Made by a program: the position numbers and the translations under genes. A model generated the notes under the pieces. That model made no database searches, was not told where the DNA came from, and worked only from the letters and a program-made list of their open reading frames with translations. From Solemya velum gill symbiont (GTDB lineage: Bacteria; Pseudomonadota; Gammaproteobacteria; Chromatiales; Chromatiaceae), in assembly GCF_000787395.1 (NCBI RefSeq), contig NZ_JRAA01000001.1, positions 310,001 to 374,000 on the forward strand: a stretch of 64,000 nt of DNA. Direction: 5' to 3'. This document shows positions 36,123 through 44,968 of this stretch, in pieces (position 1 is the first letter of the stretch; every line of letters begins with the position of its first letter).

Positions 36123-36813
36123 TTTGTGACCCATGCCTGAGTGTGACGTGTGAACCGAGATATCCACCAATCACCTGGCCCGCCCCCATTACGAATCCGA
36201 TCAGCCAGAGAATCTGGCCGCTGAACAGGAATACCAGCAAGGCTGCAAAATTACTTGTGAAGTTGAGCAGCTTGGTGCCACCGACGGCTTTCTGCAGTGA
36301 ATAGCCGAGCAGAGAGACGAAGGCGAACATGAAAAAAGAGCCCGTGCCTGGTCCGAAGAAGCCGTCATAGAATCCCAGCGAGGTACCGAAAAGAAGACCG
36401 AACACTGCAGGAGTAATGCGCTTGTGACGATCCTGTTCGCCAACCTTGTGGGCGAAAAGAAAATAGAGAGCGAAGCAGATCAACAGGAAGGGGATGAAAT
36501 CCTCAAGCAGTTGGTTGGGCAGTTGCTGGATCATGATAGCACCGGCGGCAGAACCGATGAAAGTCAGGATGACAGCAAGACGTAGTTCTTTCAGTGGCAC
36601 TATGCCGTTACGAATGTAATTCGTGGTTGCCGTAAAGGTGCCAAAAGTGGCCTGCAATTTATTGGTTGCGAGAGCCTGTATCGGTGTCATACCTGTCCAC
36701 ATCAGCGCAGGTACCGACAAGAGCCCGCCACCGCCAGCTATGGCGTCAACGAACCCGGCAGCGATTCCGACAAAGAACAGCAGTGGTAATGAGAGTGCAG
36801 GGTCCGTGAGCAA
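36061..36813 (-). CDS. TSUP/TauE-SafE family (sulfite/sulfonate-type) membrane exporter
   Basis: 250 residues, eight or so membrane helices, starting with TTG. FVDAIAGGGGLLSVPALMWTG and ATNKLQATFGTFTATTNY, then GFYDGFFGPGTGSFFM, are the duplicated signatures of the family. Members export sulfite, sulfonates or C2 compounds, and substrate cannot be fixed here. The gene is convergent with the EamA transporter, overlapping 62 bases. Confidence 0.9.
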   Translation of the reverse strand: MLTDPALSLPLLFFVGIAAGFVDAIAGGGGLLSVPALMWTGMTPIQALATNKLQATFGTFTATTNYIRNGIVPLKELRLAVILTFIGSAAGAIMIQQLPNQLLEDFIPFLLICFALYFLFAHKVGEQDRHKRITPAVFGLLFGTSLGFYDGFFGPGTGSFFMFAFVSLLGYSLQKAVGGTKLLNFTSNFAALLVFLFSGQILWLIGFVMGAGQVIGGYLGSHVTLRHGSQIIRPLLVIVSVSMALKLLLG

Positions 36814-36925
36814 GGATTTGGCCTGTTGGCGTCCGAATTGAACATTCTACCGTTATTTGTGCACTTGTCCTGCCTCATGCAGTGATAAAATCATCCAATT
36901 ACAAATATTTTTTCGGAAACAGAAC

Positions 36926-37219
36926 ATGAGCGACATCCAACTTTCACCAGAACTTTTCCAGCGCATTCAGCAGGCGATCATTGAACAGGAACCAGAGGCA
37001 CAGCAGGATTCAGGCGTCATGATGCAGTACTTGGCAGCTCTGATGGGCTACATTCTTGGCTCGCAACAGGAGATGCCTTCCCAAACCAAGGAGGAATTCA
37101 TGGAAGAGCTATCAGATTTTGCACGTCACGTTATGCGCGATGCCGATGGCAGGGTACAACAGCAGCGCCAGACGCAGGCAGCCAATGCGTTTGGTATCTG
37201 GACGCCTAAGGCCGATTGA
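36926..37219 (+). CDS. Small hypothetical protein before yoaA
   Basis: 97 residues from the ATG that follows TTTCGGAAACAGAAC; the frame is open upstream to 36857 but with unlikely content. It is soluble, Gln-rich and helical (SPELFQRIQQAIIEQEP, MMQYLAALMGYILGSQQE, then a R-V-Q-Q-Q-R-Q-T-Q tail). No family recognised. The short gap to yoaA suggests co-transcription. Confidence 0.65.
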   Translation: MSDIQLSPELFQRIQQAIIEQEPEAQQDSGVMMQYLAALMGYILGSQQEMPSQTKEEFMEELSDFARHVMRDADGRVQQQRQTQAANAFGIWTPKAD

Positions 37220-37240
37220 TCACAGTCGGTAAAGAATCGC

Positions 37241-39160
37241 TTGTCCCCGATCGACGATATCCTTGGTGAAGGTGGTGAACTCGAACAGAGGATTGCCGGA
37301 TTTCGCGTACGCAGCCAGCAGCTGGAGATGGCTCATGCTGTCGATGATGCGTTGAAGTCCGCAGGCACCCTTGTGTGCGAGGCAGGCACGGGTACGGGCA
37401 AGACCTTCGCATACCTTGTGCCAGCTTTGCTATCCGGACTCAAGGTGATTATCTCGACCGGGACAAAAAACCTGCAGGACCAACTGTTCAACCGCGATTT
37501 ACCGCGTATTCGCGATAGCTTGGGGCAGAGCGTTTCGGCAGCGCTTCTTAAAGGGCGTGCAAACTACCTGTGTCTGCATCGCATGGACAGCGCGGAGTTC
37601 GACAGACGTGCAGCGTCACCAAAGACGATGGAGCTCCTGGCGCAAGTGCGCGAATGGGGACGTAAAACCAGGCGCGGGGATATTGCCGAGCTGACGATGA
37701 TCCCGGAAGATGCACCAATCTGGCCGCTGGTGACATCGACAATCGACAACTGCCTCGGGCAGGCGTGTCCCGATTACTCAAAATGTTTCCTAGTCGAGGC
37801 TCGCCGCAATGCACAGGAAGCGGATGTGGTGATAATCAATCACCATCTGCTGTGCGCTGATTTCTCACTCAAGGACGAGGGTTTTGGTGAGCTCTTGCCA
37901 ATGGCGGATGCCTTTATCATAGACGAGGCGCACCAGTTGCCAGCGGTAGCGAACAACTTCTTCGGCACCAGTGTCAGCGCTCGCCAGTTACAGGAGTTGT
38001 GTCGCGATATCCTCACCATCTACAGCCAGATGAAAATGAAGCAGTCTGAAGTGCAGGAAGTGGCAAATGCACTCGACAAGTCAGTGCGTGATTTCCGCCT
38101 GTTACTTGGACTTGACGAACGCCGTGGTGCCTGGGAAGAACTGGCTGCAGATAGCCATCACCTGAAAGCACTTGAACAGCTGCATGAGAAACTCGCTGAT
38201 GTTATCGAGGTTCTGGAGGCTCTCAAGGGTACGGACGAGTCGCTTGATGCCTGTTGTGAACGTGCAGGTCAACTCTCCAGGCATCTTGATCTTATTACCA
38301 GTGACGAGGATGCTGATTCAAACGTGCGCTGGTTTGAAACCACGCGTCTCGGTTTTCGTCTTGCACAAACTCCGCTGGAGATTGCAGAGGCTTTTCAAAA
38401 GCAGATGCAGAGCCATGCCAATGCCTGGATCTTTACCTCTGCAACACTTGCCGTGGGCGGAGATTTCAGTCACTTCTGCTCACAGCTGGGGATCAAGGAA
38501 TCCGAGACTGCTTGCTGGGACAGCCCGTTTGATTATCGCAAACAGGCACTCTGGTATGTACCCGAGGGACTGCCTGAACCAAGTCATGAAAGCTTTGTCG
38601 AGAAGCTGGTTGAATCCGTGATCCCTCTGCTTGAGGCGAGCAAGGGCAGAGCCTTTTTGCTCTTTACCAGCTATCGGGCGCTCTACAGGGCGAGCGAAAT
38701 GCTCGAGGAAAAGATAGACTATCCATTGCTGGTGCAGGGCTCCGCTCCCAAGGGGGAGCTTCTCGATCGTTTTCGTGAACTCGGCAATGCGGTTCTGCTT
38801 GCTACCAGCAGTTTCTGGGAAGGAGTCGATGTGCAGGGCGAGGCATTGTCACTGGTGGTGATCGACAAGCTTCCGTTTGCATCACCCGGCGATCCGGTCA
38901 TGCAGGCGCGACTCGATGCAATAAAAAAGCGCGGGCTCAATCCCTTTATGCAGTACCAGTTGCCACAGGCAGTCATCTCGCTCAAACAGGGTGCCGGACG
39001 CCTGATACGTGGTGTTGAAGACAGGGGTGTCCTGGTGACGGGAGATATGCGTATGCTGAACCGTCCTTATGGCAAGATTTTTATCGATGCCATGCCATCA
39101 TTTTCACGTACACGCCAGCAACAAGATGTTGAACAATTTTTCAGTGGAGAATCTGCTTGA
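37241..39160 (+). CDS. yoaA: YoaA/DinG-family DNA helicase (XPD-like, iron-sulfur)
   Basis: 639 residues, TTG start. Walker A is EAGTGTGKTFAYLVP and the Walker B/DEAH box is FIIDEAHQLP. The four iron-sulfur cysteines are in NYLCLHR, and in NCLGQACPDYSKCF. Motif VI is QGAGRLIRG. The same order with tsaB directly behind is found in E. coli (yoaA next to yeaZ). It unwinds DNA in repair, with YoaA partnering HolC in E. coli; holC is 1.1 kb away here on the other strand. Confidence 0.93.
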   Translation: MSPIDDILGEGGELEQRIAGFRVRSQQLEMAHAVDDALKSAGTLVCEAGTGTGKTFAYLVPALLSGLKVIISTGTKNLQDQLFNRDLPRIRDSLGQSVSAALLKGRANYLCLHRMDSAEFDRRAASPKTMELLAQVREWGRKTRRGDIAELTMIPEDAPIWPLVTSTIDNCLGQACPDYSKCFLVEARRNAQEADVVIINHHLLCADFSLKDEGFGELLPMADAFIIDEAHQLPAVANNFFGTSVSARQLQELCRDILTIYSQMKMKQSEVQEVANALDKSVRDFRLLLGLDERRGAWEELAADSHHLKALEQLHEKLADVIEVLEALKGTDESLDACCERAGQLSRHLDLITSDEDADSNVRWFETTRLGFRLAQTPLEIAEAFQKQMQSHANAWIFTSATLAVGGDFSHFCSQLGIKESETACWDSPFDYRKQALWYVPEGLPEPSHESFVEKLVESVIPLLEASKGRAFLLFTSYRALYRASEMLEEKIDYPLLVQGSAPKGELLDRFRELGNAVLLATSSFWEGVDVQGEALSLVVIDKLPFASPGDPVMQARLDAIKKRGLNPFMQYQLPQAVISLKQGAGRLIRGVEDRGVLVTGDMRMLNRPYGKIFIDAMPSFSRTRQQQDVEQFFSGESA

Positions 39161-39834
39161 AACTGCTTGCAATAGAAACATCCGAAATCGCCTGCTCTGC
39201 CGCCCTGTGGATGAATGGCGAGGTGAGTGAGCGATTCGATCTGGTGCCGCGTCGCCACAGTGAACTGCTACTACCGATGATCGACGAGGTGCTTGCTGAT
39301 ACCGGGGTGGTAAAAAGCCAGCTTGACGCCATTGCATTCAGCCGAGGTCCCGGCTCCTTCACCGGCGTACGAATTGCTACCGGCGTTGCACAGGGGCTCG
39401 GGTTCGCACTCGATTGCCCACTTGTGCCTGTATCAACACTCGCAGGTCTCGCACAGGGTTGCTATCGTCGTCTGCAATCAGCGCGAGTCGCAGTTGCCCT
39501 GGATGCACGCATGCAGGAGGTCTACTGGGGTGCCTACCGGTCTGATGACAATGGTGTCATGCGACTGAGCGGCGAAGAGCGCTGTTGTGCGCCTGCAGAA
39601 GTTAATCTTGATGAGAGTGACTGGAGTGCCTGCGGTAGTGGCTGGGAAGCCTATTCAACTGACCTCAAGAAGGCCTGTGACGGGCAGCTGGGACAGTATG
39701 ACGAAGAGCCGCACTGTCATGCAAAGGATATCGCGATGCTGGCGGCGACACTCTTGCGTGAAGATGGTGGCGTGCCTGCAGAGCAGGCGATGCCTGTTTA
39801 CCTGCGCAACCAGGTAGCACACGTCAAAGCCTGA
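39157..39834 (+). CDS. tsaB: TsaB, part of the tRNA threonylcarbamoyladenosine synthase complex
   Basis: 225 residues, TTG start within the yoaA stop (TTGA). LLAIETSEIACSAAL, RRHSELLLPMIDEVL and SRGPGSFTGVRIATGVAQGL are the family motifs. It is an ASKHA-fold partner of TsaD in making t6A37 on ANN-decoding tRNAs. Length is normal. Confidence 0.95.
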   Translation: MKLLAIETSEIACSAALWMNGEVSERFDLVPRRHSELLLPMIDEVLADTGVVKSQLDAIAFSRGPGSFTGVRIATGVAQGLGFALDCPLVPVSTLAGLAQGCYRRLQSARVAVALDARMQEVYWGAYRSDDNGVMRLSGEERCCAPAEVNLDESDWSACGSGWEAYSTDLKKACDGQLGQYDEEPHCHAKDIAMLAATLLREDGGVPAEQAMPVYLRNQVAHVKA

Positions 39835-39845
39835 GTGGATAAAAG

Positions 39846-39865
39846 AATCACAAATCGATGTGATT
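39846..39865. terminator. Possible bidirectional terminator between tsaB and the acidic gene
   Basis: AATCACA and TGTGATT form a 7-bp stem around a 6-base loop between two convergent genes. There is only a weak A/T flank, so termination is a guess. Confidence 0.35.
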
Positions 39866-40289
39866 AGCTGTCTATTTTCTGCCGGATTTTCTCTTCGATC
39901 AGCGGCATGATTTTTTCATCAATGATGCCTGGCAGGGCATTAAGCAGCTCTTGCCTGACTTCATCGACCAGTTGCTGCGCAAGATCTACCCCGGGCGCCT
40001 CTTGTTCAGGTGCCTCCTGTTCAGGTTCAACCAGGTCAGTTTCATCCAGCTCGGTCACTGATTTAAATTGCTCAAGCTTTGAAAACGAGAGTGTGTCTTC
40101 TTTATCAGGTGCTGCGGGTGGTGTGATCTCTTCTTCAAACAGGGGCGCTGGCGTTGTTTCCTCTTCAGATTCAGGTGCGGGTGTCTCCTCGACGATGAAG
40201 TCGCTCTCTTCAATGTCAGATGCATCATCACACATCAACATATCTTCAAGTGAGAGTTCCACCAGTTCCTTCTCTTGTCCGTCGCTCAT
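39864..40289 (-). CDS. Acidic hypothetical protein downstream of holC
   Basis: 141 residues, extremely acidic (long stretches of Glu, Asp and Pro), low complexity with an E-Q-E-A-P duplication, ending in a helical segment LAQQLVDEVRQELLNALPG followed by K-rich turns. Its start overlaps the holC stop (ATGA). E. coli has valS here, so this is a lineage-specific neighbour. The C-terminal helix might be the only folded portion. Function not known. Confidence 0.7.
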   Translation of the reverse strand: MSDGQEKELVELSLEDMLMCDDASDIEESDFIVEETPAPESEEETTPAPLFEEEITPPAAPDKEDTLSFSKLEQFKSVTELDETDLVEPEQEAPEQEAPGVDLAQQLVDEVRQELLNALPGIIDEKIMPLIEEKIRQKIDS

Positions 40290-40717
40290 GCCTTAATCTC
40301 CTGGTTTGTCAGCGGGTAGCCGCGATCGCGGTAAAATCGATAATGCTCACGGCTTGTCGTCTTCTGTCTCTCATCATTATCCACCGGTTCTATCACGCGT
40401 TCAAAACTGCTGAAGAATGCCGGTATGTCCCCGGACAGGTTGATCAGCACATCGTGCTCGCCACGTGCATCTTCACCCCAGTTGACAAGAACCGGATTGC
40501 TTTCGGGATCGGCATCCGGCAGCAGGTCATGGGGAATGAAGCTCTGTTCCCGGAATGTCCACAGCAGTTGGTTCATGTGCAGGGCCTCGTCGCGCGAACC
40601 TGTCTGGATAACGACCCTGTGACCGGATTTCCACGCCTTCTCTGCAATACGGCAACCGAGGAAAAAACGATCCTGCGTGCTGTCGGCAGAAAGAATGTAG
40701 AACTCCACGCGTGTCAT
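40286..40717 (-). CDS. holC: DNA polymerase III chi subunit
   Basis: 143 residues. VEFYILSADSTQDRFFLGCR, IQTGSRDEALHMNQLLWTF and PHDLLPDADPESNPVLVNW are characteristic of HolC. It links the clamp loader to single-strand-binding protein. The gene follows pepA by 5 bases, the same pepA-holC order as in E. coli. Confidence 0.93.
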   Translation of the reverse strand: MTRVEFYILSADSTQDRFFLGCRIAEKAWKSGHRVVIQTGSRDEALHMNQLLWTFREQSFIPHDLLPDADPESNPVLVNWGEDARGEHDVLINLSGDIPAFFSSFERVIEPVDNDERQKTTSREHYRFYRDRGYPLTNQEIKA

Positions 40718-40722
40718 CGATC

Positions 40723-42204
40723 TTACCCGGCCTTGTTGATCAGGTAGTTAACCAGCAGGGGTACAGGACGACCTGTGGCACCTTTTTCCGCGCCGCTTTT
40801 CCAGGCAGTACCTGCGATGTCCAGGTGCGCCCAGTTGAAATCCTCGGTGAAGCGCGACAGGAAACAGCCGGCTGTGATCGTGCCGGCCGCAGGGCCGCCA
40901 ATGTTGGCGATATCTGCGAAATTGCTGTCCAGCTGCGGCTGGTACTCATCCCACAGCGGCAGGCGCCAAGTACGGTCGTTACAAGATTCGCCTGCGCTAA
41001 TCAGGTCACTGGCAACCTCTTCACTGTTTGCCATCAGTCCAGAGGCATGGTTGCCCAGTGCCACGATGCAGGCACCTGTGAGGGTGGCAATGTCGATGAC
41101 AGTGTCGGGCTTGAAGCGTTTGCTGTAGGTGAGTGCATCACACAGAATCAAACGCCCCTCTGCATCCGTATTGAGAATCTCGATCGTTTTACCGGCCATC
41201 GATGTGACAATGTCGCCCGGTTTGTTGGCATCACCGTCTGGCAGATTTTCGGAGGAGGGAACAACGCCAACAATGTTAATTGGCAGTTCCATCTCTGCAA
41301 CTGCCTTGATGGTACCTATAACGGAAGCACCGCCGCACATGTCATATTTCATCTCGTCCATACGGGCCGATGGCTTGATGGAGATACCACCGGCATCAAA
41401 AGTCAGACCCTTGCCGACGAGAACAACGGGTTTATCTCCTTTCTTGCCACCCTTGTACTCCATGATGATCAGTTTTGCAGGTTGGCGGCTGCCACGTGAG
41501 ACAGAGAGCAATGCACCCATCTTGAGCTTTTCCATCTCCTTCTCGTTAACGACCTTTGTGGAAATGGATTTGTACTTTCGTCCCAGGCTTCCGGCCTTGC
41601 GTGCCAGGTAAGCAGGTGTGCAGATGTTCCCCGGCAGGTCGGCAAGATTCTTCGCCATCTCCATGCCCAGCGCGATCGCCTCTCCCTGTTGGACAGACTT
41701 GCGCCCCCCGGCAAGTTGTTTTGAATTGGAAACCGAGAGACGGATCTTACGAATTTTGTGTGGCTTGTCGTCGTCTGACTTGCATTCGCTAAAGTTGTAG
41801 GTCGCATTGACCAGGGCCTGTGCTGTTTCGCGAAGCAGTGTGCTTGTAGTCAGCGAGCTTTTTGCAGGCATGCCGATAATCGCTTCGCCGACTTTCATCG
41901 ACAGCAAGTTCTTCATTGCGGCAGAGACACCTTTCTGCAACTGGCTGATATTGAATTCATCCTCATCACCTAGACCGACGACAAGCAGGCATTCACACGG
42001 CATGTCACCAGTCTCGCAGAGCAGGGCGGTTTCGCCGGCCTTGCCGTTGAAGCCGCTATTAACCAGTTGTCTTTTGACCAGGCCATTGCTTGCCTTGTCT
42101 ATAGCCTCTGCCTCCTTGCACATCTCTTGCTGAGTTGTTGAGAATAGTATCAGGCAGCGGGTTTTTGTCTTGGCGAGGTCAATTTTTGATAGTGTAATTT
42201 GCAT
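40723..42204 (-). CDS. pepA: Leucyl aminopeptidase (PepA)
   Basis: 493 residues. The M17 signature NTDAEGRLILCDAL and metal-binding blocks (VGKGLTFDAGGISIKPS, KYDMCGGASVIGT) are intact. The N-terminal DNA-binding-type domain is also present. A cytoplasmic Mn/Zn hexameric aminopeptidase that in E. coli also acts as a regulator. Divergent from lptF, sharing the 42205-42281 promoter region. Confidence 0.96.
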   Translation of the reverse strand: MQITLSKIDLAKTKTRCLILFSTTQQEMCKEAEAIDKASNGLVKRQLVNSGFNGKAGETALLCETGDMPCECLLVVGLGDEDEFNISQLQKGVSAAMKNLLSMKVGEAIIGMPAKSSLTTSTLLRETAQALVNATYNFSECKSDDDKPHKIRKIRLSVSNSKQLAGGRKSVQQGEAIALGMEMAKNLADLPGNICTPAYLARKAGSLGRKYKSISTKVVNEKEMEKLKMGALLSVSRGSRQPAKLIIMEYKGGKKGDKPVVLVGKGLTFDAGGISIKPSARMDEMKYDMCGGASVIGTIKAVAEMELPINIVGVVPSSENLPDGDANKPGDIVTSMAGKTIEILNTDAEGRLILCDALTYSKRFKPDTVIDIATLTGACIVALGNHASGLMANSEEVASDLISAGESCNDRTWRLPLWDEYQPQLDSNFADIANIGGPAAGTITAGCFLSRFTEDFNWAHLDIAGTAWKSGAEKGATGRPVPLLVNYLINKAG

Positions 42205-42281
42205 GTCAGGTCGTCTAAGTAACGGGAAATTCTGTTAGGATGCCAGTTATGTAATAGTTAAGTCCAGTGGAAACCTTTTCA

Positions 42282-43382
42282 ATGCAGCTACTGTCGCGAC
42301 TCGATCGCTATGTCGGTTATGAAATCCTGAGGATTTTTGCTGCGATTCTCGTTATTCTGACGTTAATCCTGGTGGGCAGCAGCCTCATCCGGATGCTGCG
42401 TACGGCTGCATCTGGAAGTATCTCGCCGGACTCGGTACTCACCCTGATGTCTCTTGAGCTTTTGCGCCTTTCCGGGCGTCTTGTTCCGGTAGCCTTCTTT
42501 TTTGCGACCGTCATGGCACTTGGGCGAATGTACCAGGAGCAGGAGATGACGGCGCTGTTCTCCAGTGGAGTCAGCCCCTACCGCCTGTTCAAAATCGTTG
42601 GCATCGTTGCGATTCCCATGGTGATTGCAACGGCCTGGCTAGTCATGGTGATTTACCCTTCGACCGGGCGTGTATCTGAACACATTACAACGCAATTTCG
42701 TGACCAGTTGCTGCTGTCATCCATGGAGGGCGGGCGCTTTTACGAGTCGAATAAGGGCAGCCTGGTTTTTTATGCCGAGACCTCGGATATCGATACCGGA
42801 GAACTCGCCAATGTCTTTCTGCATCAGCGCAAGGATGATGGCACGATCACCGTGACCGTCTCGGAAAAGGGAACTCATCAGGTAGATGAAGAAACCGGGC
42901 TGCGCCGTGTCATTCTGAAAGATGGTCACCAGTACCAGGCAGTACCGGGTGCGATAGAAACCTACCAGGTCGATTTCGATGAATTCATTATTACGGTCAA
43001 CAGGCCACCACCGAAAGAGCGGCGCATTCGCCTCAGGTCAGTTGATACTACAGAGTTGCTGCAAATGCCTGACAGGGACGCCAGGATCGAGTTCGAGACG
43101 CGGCTGGTTTTCCCTCTCTCCGTGGTTGCGTTCGGTTTTCTTGCTGTTCCCCTGAGTCGTTCAAGGGTGCGTCAAAGTGCTTACCTGCGTGTGTTACTGG
43201 CAGTTGTTGTTTACGTGCTGTTCACCATGCTGACAAATTCAGCAGAGAAATGGGTAGAGAAGGGAGTGACGCCCTTATGGATGGGGGTATGGTGGGTACC
43301 GGCCTTGATGATGCTGGTCGTTGGCCTGTTGCTTGCGTTAGACCATCCGGCAAGCAGAAAGTGGTGGAAGCGCTATGTATAG
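42282..43382 (+). CDS. lptF: LptF, lipopolysaccharide export permease
   Basis: 366 residues from the ATG before QLLSRLDRYVGYE; a GTG at 42267 is in frame but gives an atypical N-terminus. Six membrane helices flank a large periplasmic jellyroll domain (about residues 125-250). EILRIFAAILVILTLILVG and LGRMYQEQEMTALFSSGVSP are LptF features. With LptG and LptB it extracts LPS from the inner membrane. Ends with an 8-base overlap with lptG. Confidence 0.94.
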   Translation: MQLLSRLDRYVGYEILRIFAAILVILTLILVGSSLIRMLRTAASGSISPDSVLTLMSLELLRLSGRLVPVAFFFATVMALGRMYQEQEMTALFSSGVSPYRLFKIVGIVAIPMVIATAWLVMVIYPSTGRVSEHITTQFRDQLLLSSMEGGRFYESNKGSLVFYAETSDIDTGELANVFLHQRKDDGTITVTVSEKGTHQVDEETGLRRVILKDGHQYQAVPGAIETYQVDFDEFIITVNRPPPKERRIRLRSVDTTELLQMPDRDARIEFETRLVFPLSVVAFGFLAVPLSRSRVRQSAYLRVLLAVVVYVLFTMLTNSAEKWVEKGVTPLWMGVWWVPALMMLVVGLLLALDHPASRKWWKRYV

Positions 43383-44442
43383 ACTCGACTGGTATATCAC
43401 CAAACAGATCGCAATCTGGACAGCAATTGCCCTCCTTGTGCTGGTCTCGTTTCGCAGTTTCAATGTGCTTGTCGAAGAGCTGGGTTCACTGCGTGGCGAC
43501 TACCAGACGTTAGAAATACTCTATGTTGTGCTGTTGCGAACTCCGGGATACATGTACGAGGTGTTCCCCATGTCGCTGCTGATAGGTGGTCTTATGGCGC
43601 TTGGAGGCATGGCAAGAAACCAGGAAATTACAGCGATGCGCGCTGCTGGTGTCTCGGTGTGGCGGCTGTTTCGTGCCTTGCTCAAGAGTGGTGTGCTGAT
43701 TACATTGGTTGCACTTCTCATCGGTGAGGGGCTTGCCCCGGGCATGCGCCAGGAATCGGAGCAGCTACGAGCGCAGTGGCTCAAATCCCCGTCGATTCTG
43801 CAGACCAAATATGGTGTCTGGGTCAGGGATGGTGATTCTTTCGTGAATATTCAGCGGATCAAGCCGAATGGAGAGCTGCGCAGTATCAAGACTTATCGTT
43901 TTAATGATGATGGTTCATTGAATACCATGCGTAATGCACTGCGAGCTGAATATGATGATGAGAGCGGCTGGGTTTTACGCAATGTCAAGGAGACGCGCTT
44001 TGAGGGTGATAGCGTTGTTTCGCAAACCTTGATGAAGACGCAGATGGAAGCGCATCTCGATGCAGACATGATGAGCAAGCTTGGAACAGACCCGCAAATT
44101 CTGTCGATTATCGATCTTTACGAATACAACAGGTTTTTGCACAAGAATGAACAGAGCGTACCCGAATACGAGATTGCTTTCTGGAGTAAACTGGCAATTC
44201 CTGCATTGAGCATGTTGATGTTGCTGCTGGCACTGCCTTTTACTATTAACAACATGCGCAATGTCGATATAGGACGAAACCTGGTTGCCGGTGCGCTACT
44301 CGGTGTATTGATCTACCTAGTGAACAAAAGCGCCTCATTTTTAGCACTTATCTATGCCGTTTCGCCAATCGCAGTAGCCTGGGTGCCCGTGCTCTTGCTT
44401 GCCGCGGCGATCATGCTCTACATGCGACGGATCTCAGGCTGA
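43375..44442 (+). CDS. lptG: LptG, lipopolysaccharide export permease
   Basis: 355 residues, six helices plus periplasmic jellyroll. MYRLDWYITKQIAIW, LGGMARNQEITAMRAAGVS (coupling helix) and the final P-V-L-L-L-A-A-A helix fit LptG. It pairs with LptF. Convergent with the 137-residue gene with a gap of 9 bases and no clear terminator. Confidence 0.95.
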   Translation: MYRLDWYITKQIAIWTAIALLVLVSFRSFNVLVEELGSLRGDYQTLEILYVVLLRTPGYMYEVFPMSLLIGGLMALGGMARNQEITAMRAAGVSVWRLFRALLKSGVLITLVALLIGEGLAPGMRQESEQLRAQWLKSPSILQTKYGVWVRDGDSFVNIQRIKPNGELRSIKTYRFNDDGSLNTMRNALRAEYDDESGWVLRNVKETRFEGDSVVSQTLMKTQMEAHLDADMMSKLGTDPQILSIIDLYEYNRFLHKNEQSVPEYEIAFWSKLAIPALSMLMLLLALPFTINNMRNVDIGRNLVAGALLGVLIYLVNKSASFLALIYAVSPIAVAWVPVLLLAAAIMLYMRRISG

Positions 44443-44451
44443 AATCAGTTG

Positions 44452-44865
44452 CTATCCGAACATGATCCTAGGCATGCGGTCATGGAACTCGGCCATGGTT
44501 GAATCGGGCTCCATGGTGACAACATAGATACGCTGCTCATTCCTGTTTTTAGCCACGAGACCCTGGATGTACTTGCCTGGTAGCAGGTCGAACCAGCGGG
44601 ATTTTCCTTCGTAATCTTTTTCCATGAAACTGCTGACATCGATTTTGACAGGGGTAGGGAAGTACTTGTCCCAAACGCCTGAATAGACAGAGTCGAGTCG
44701 TGCCCAGCCGCCAACCGGCAAGCTGCCGGACTGTTCCCTGCGGCGTCCCCATGGAAGCAACAGATGACTGCCGTTTTTCATACGCACAGGCAGGACTGCA
44801 TTCGGGTTCGGAAAGAAAACCCGGTAGTCCTGTCCAGAATGATTGAATGTCACGCCTCCACACAT
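44452..44865 (-). CDS. SRAP-like (YedK-type) small protein
   Basis: 137 residues. It begins MCGGVTF with Cys2 exposed after Met removal, as in SRAP proteins that bond abasic sites in DNA. The body FPNPNAVLPVRMKNG, LLPWGRRREQSGSLPVGGWA and the HDRMPRIMFG ending are a compact variant, with a late His in HDRMPRI matching the SRAP catalytic His region. It is far shorter than YedK (about 220), so it may be a sub-family. Function in DNA protection is inferred. Confidence 0.6.
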   Translation of the reverse strand: MCGGVTFNHSGQDYRVFFPNPNAVLPVRMKNGSHLLLPWGRRREQSGSLPVGGWARLDSVYSGVWDKYFPTPVKIDVSSFMEKDYEGKSRWFDLLPGKYIQGLVAKNRNEQRIYVVTMEPDSTMAEFHDRMPRIMFG

Positions 44866-44968
44866 ATGATAATTGTACTACATAAGTTCTAAGCGTGTTG
44901 TGAGAGACTGTTTTTCCGCTTGAGAAGTTCGATAATGATAGGTAGAGACAATATTTGGACATTAACGA

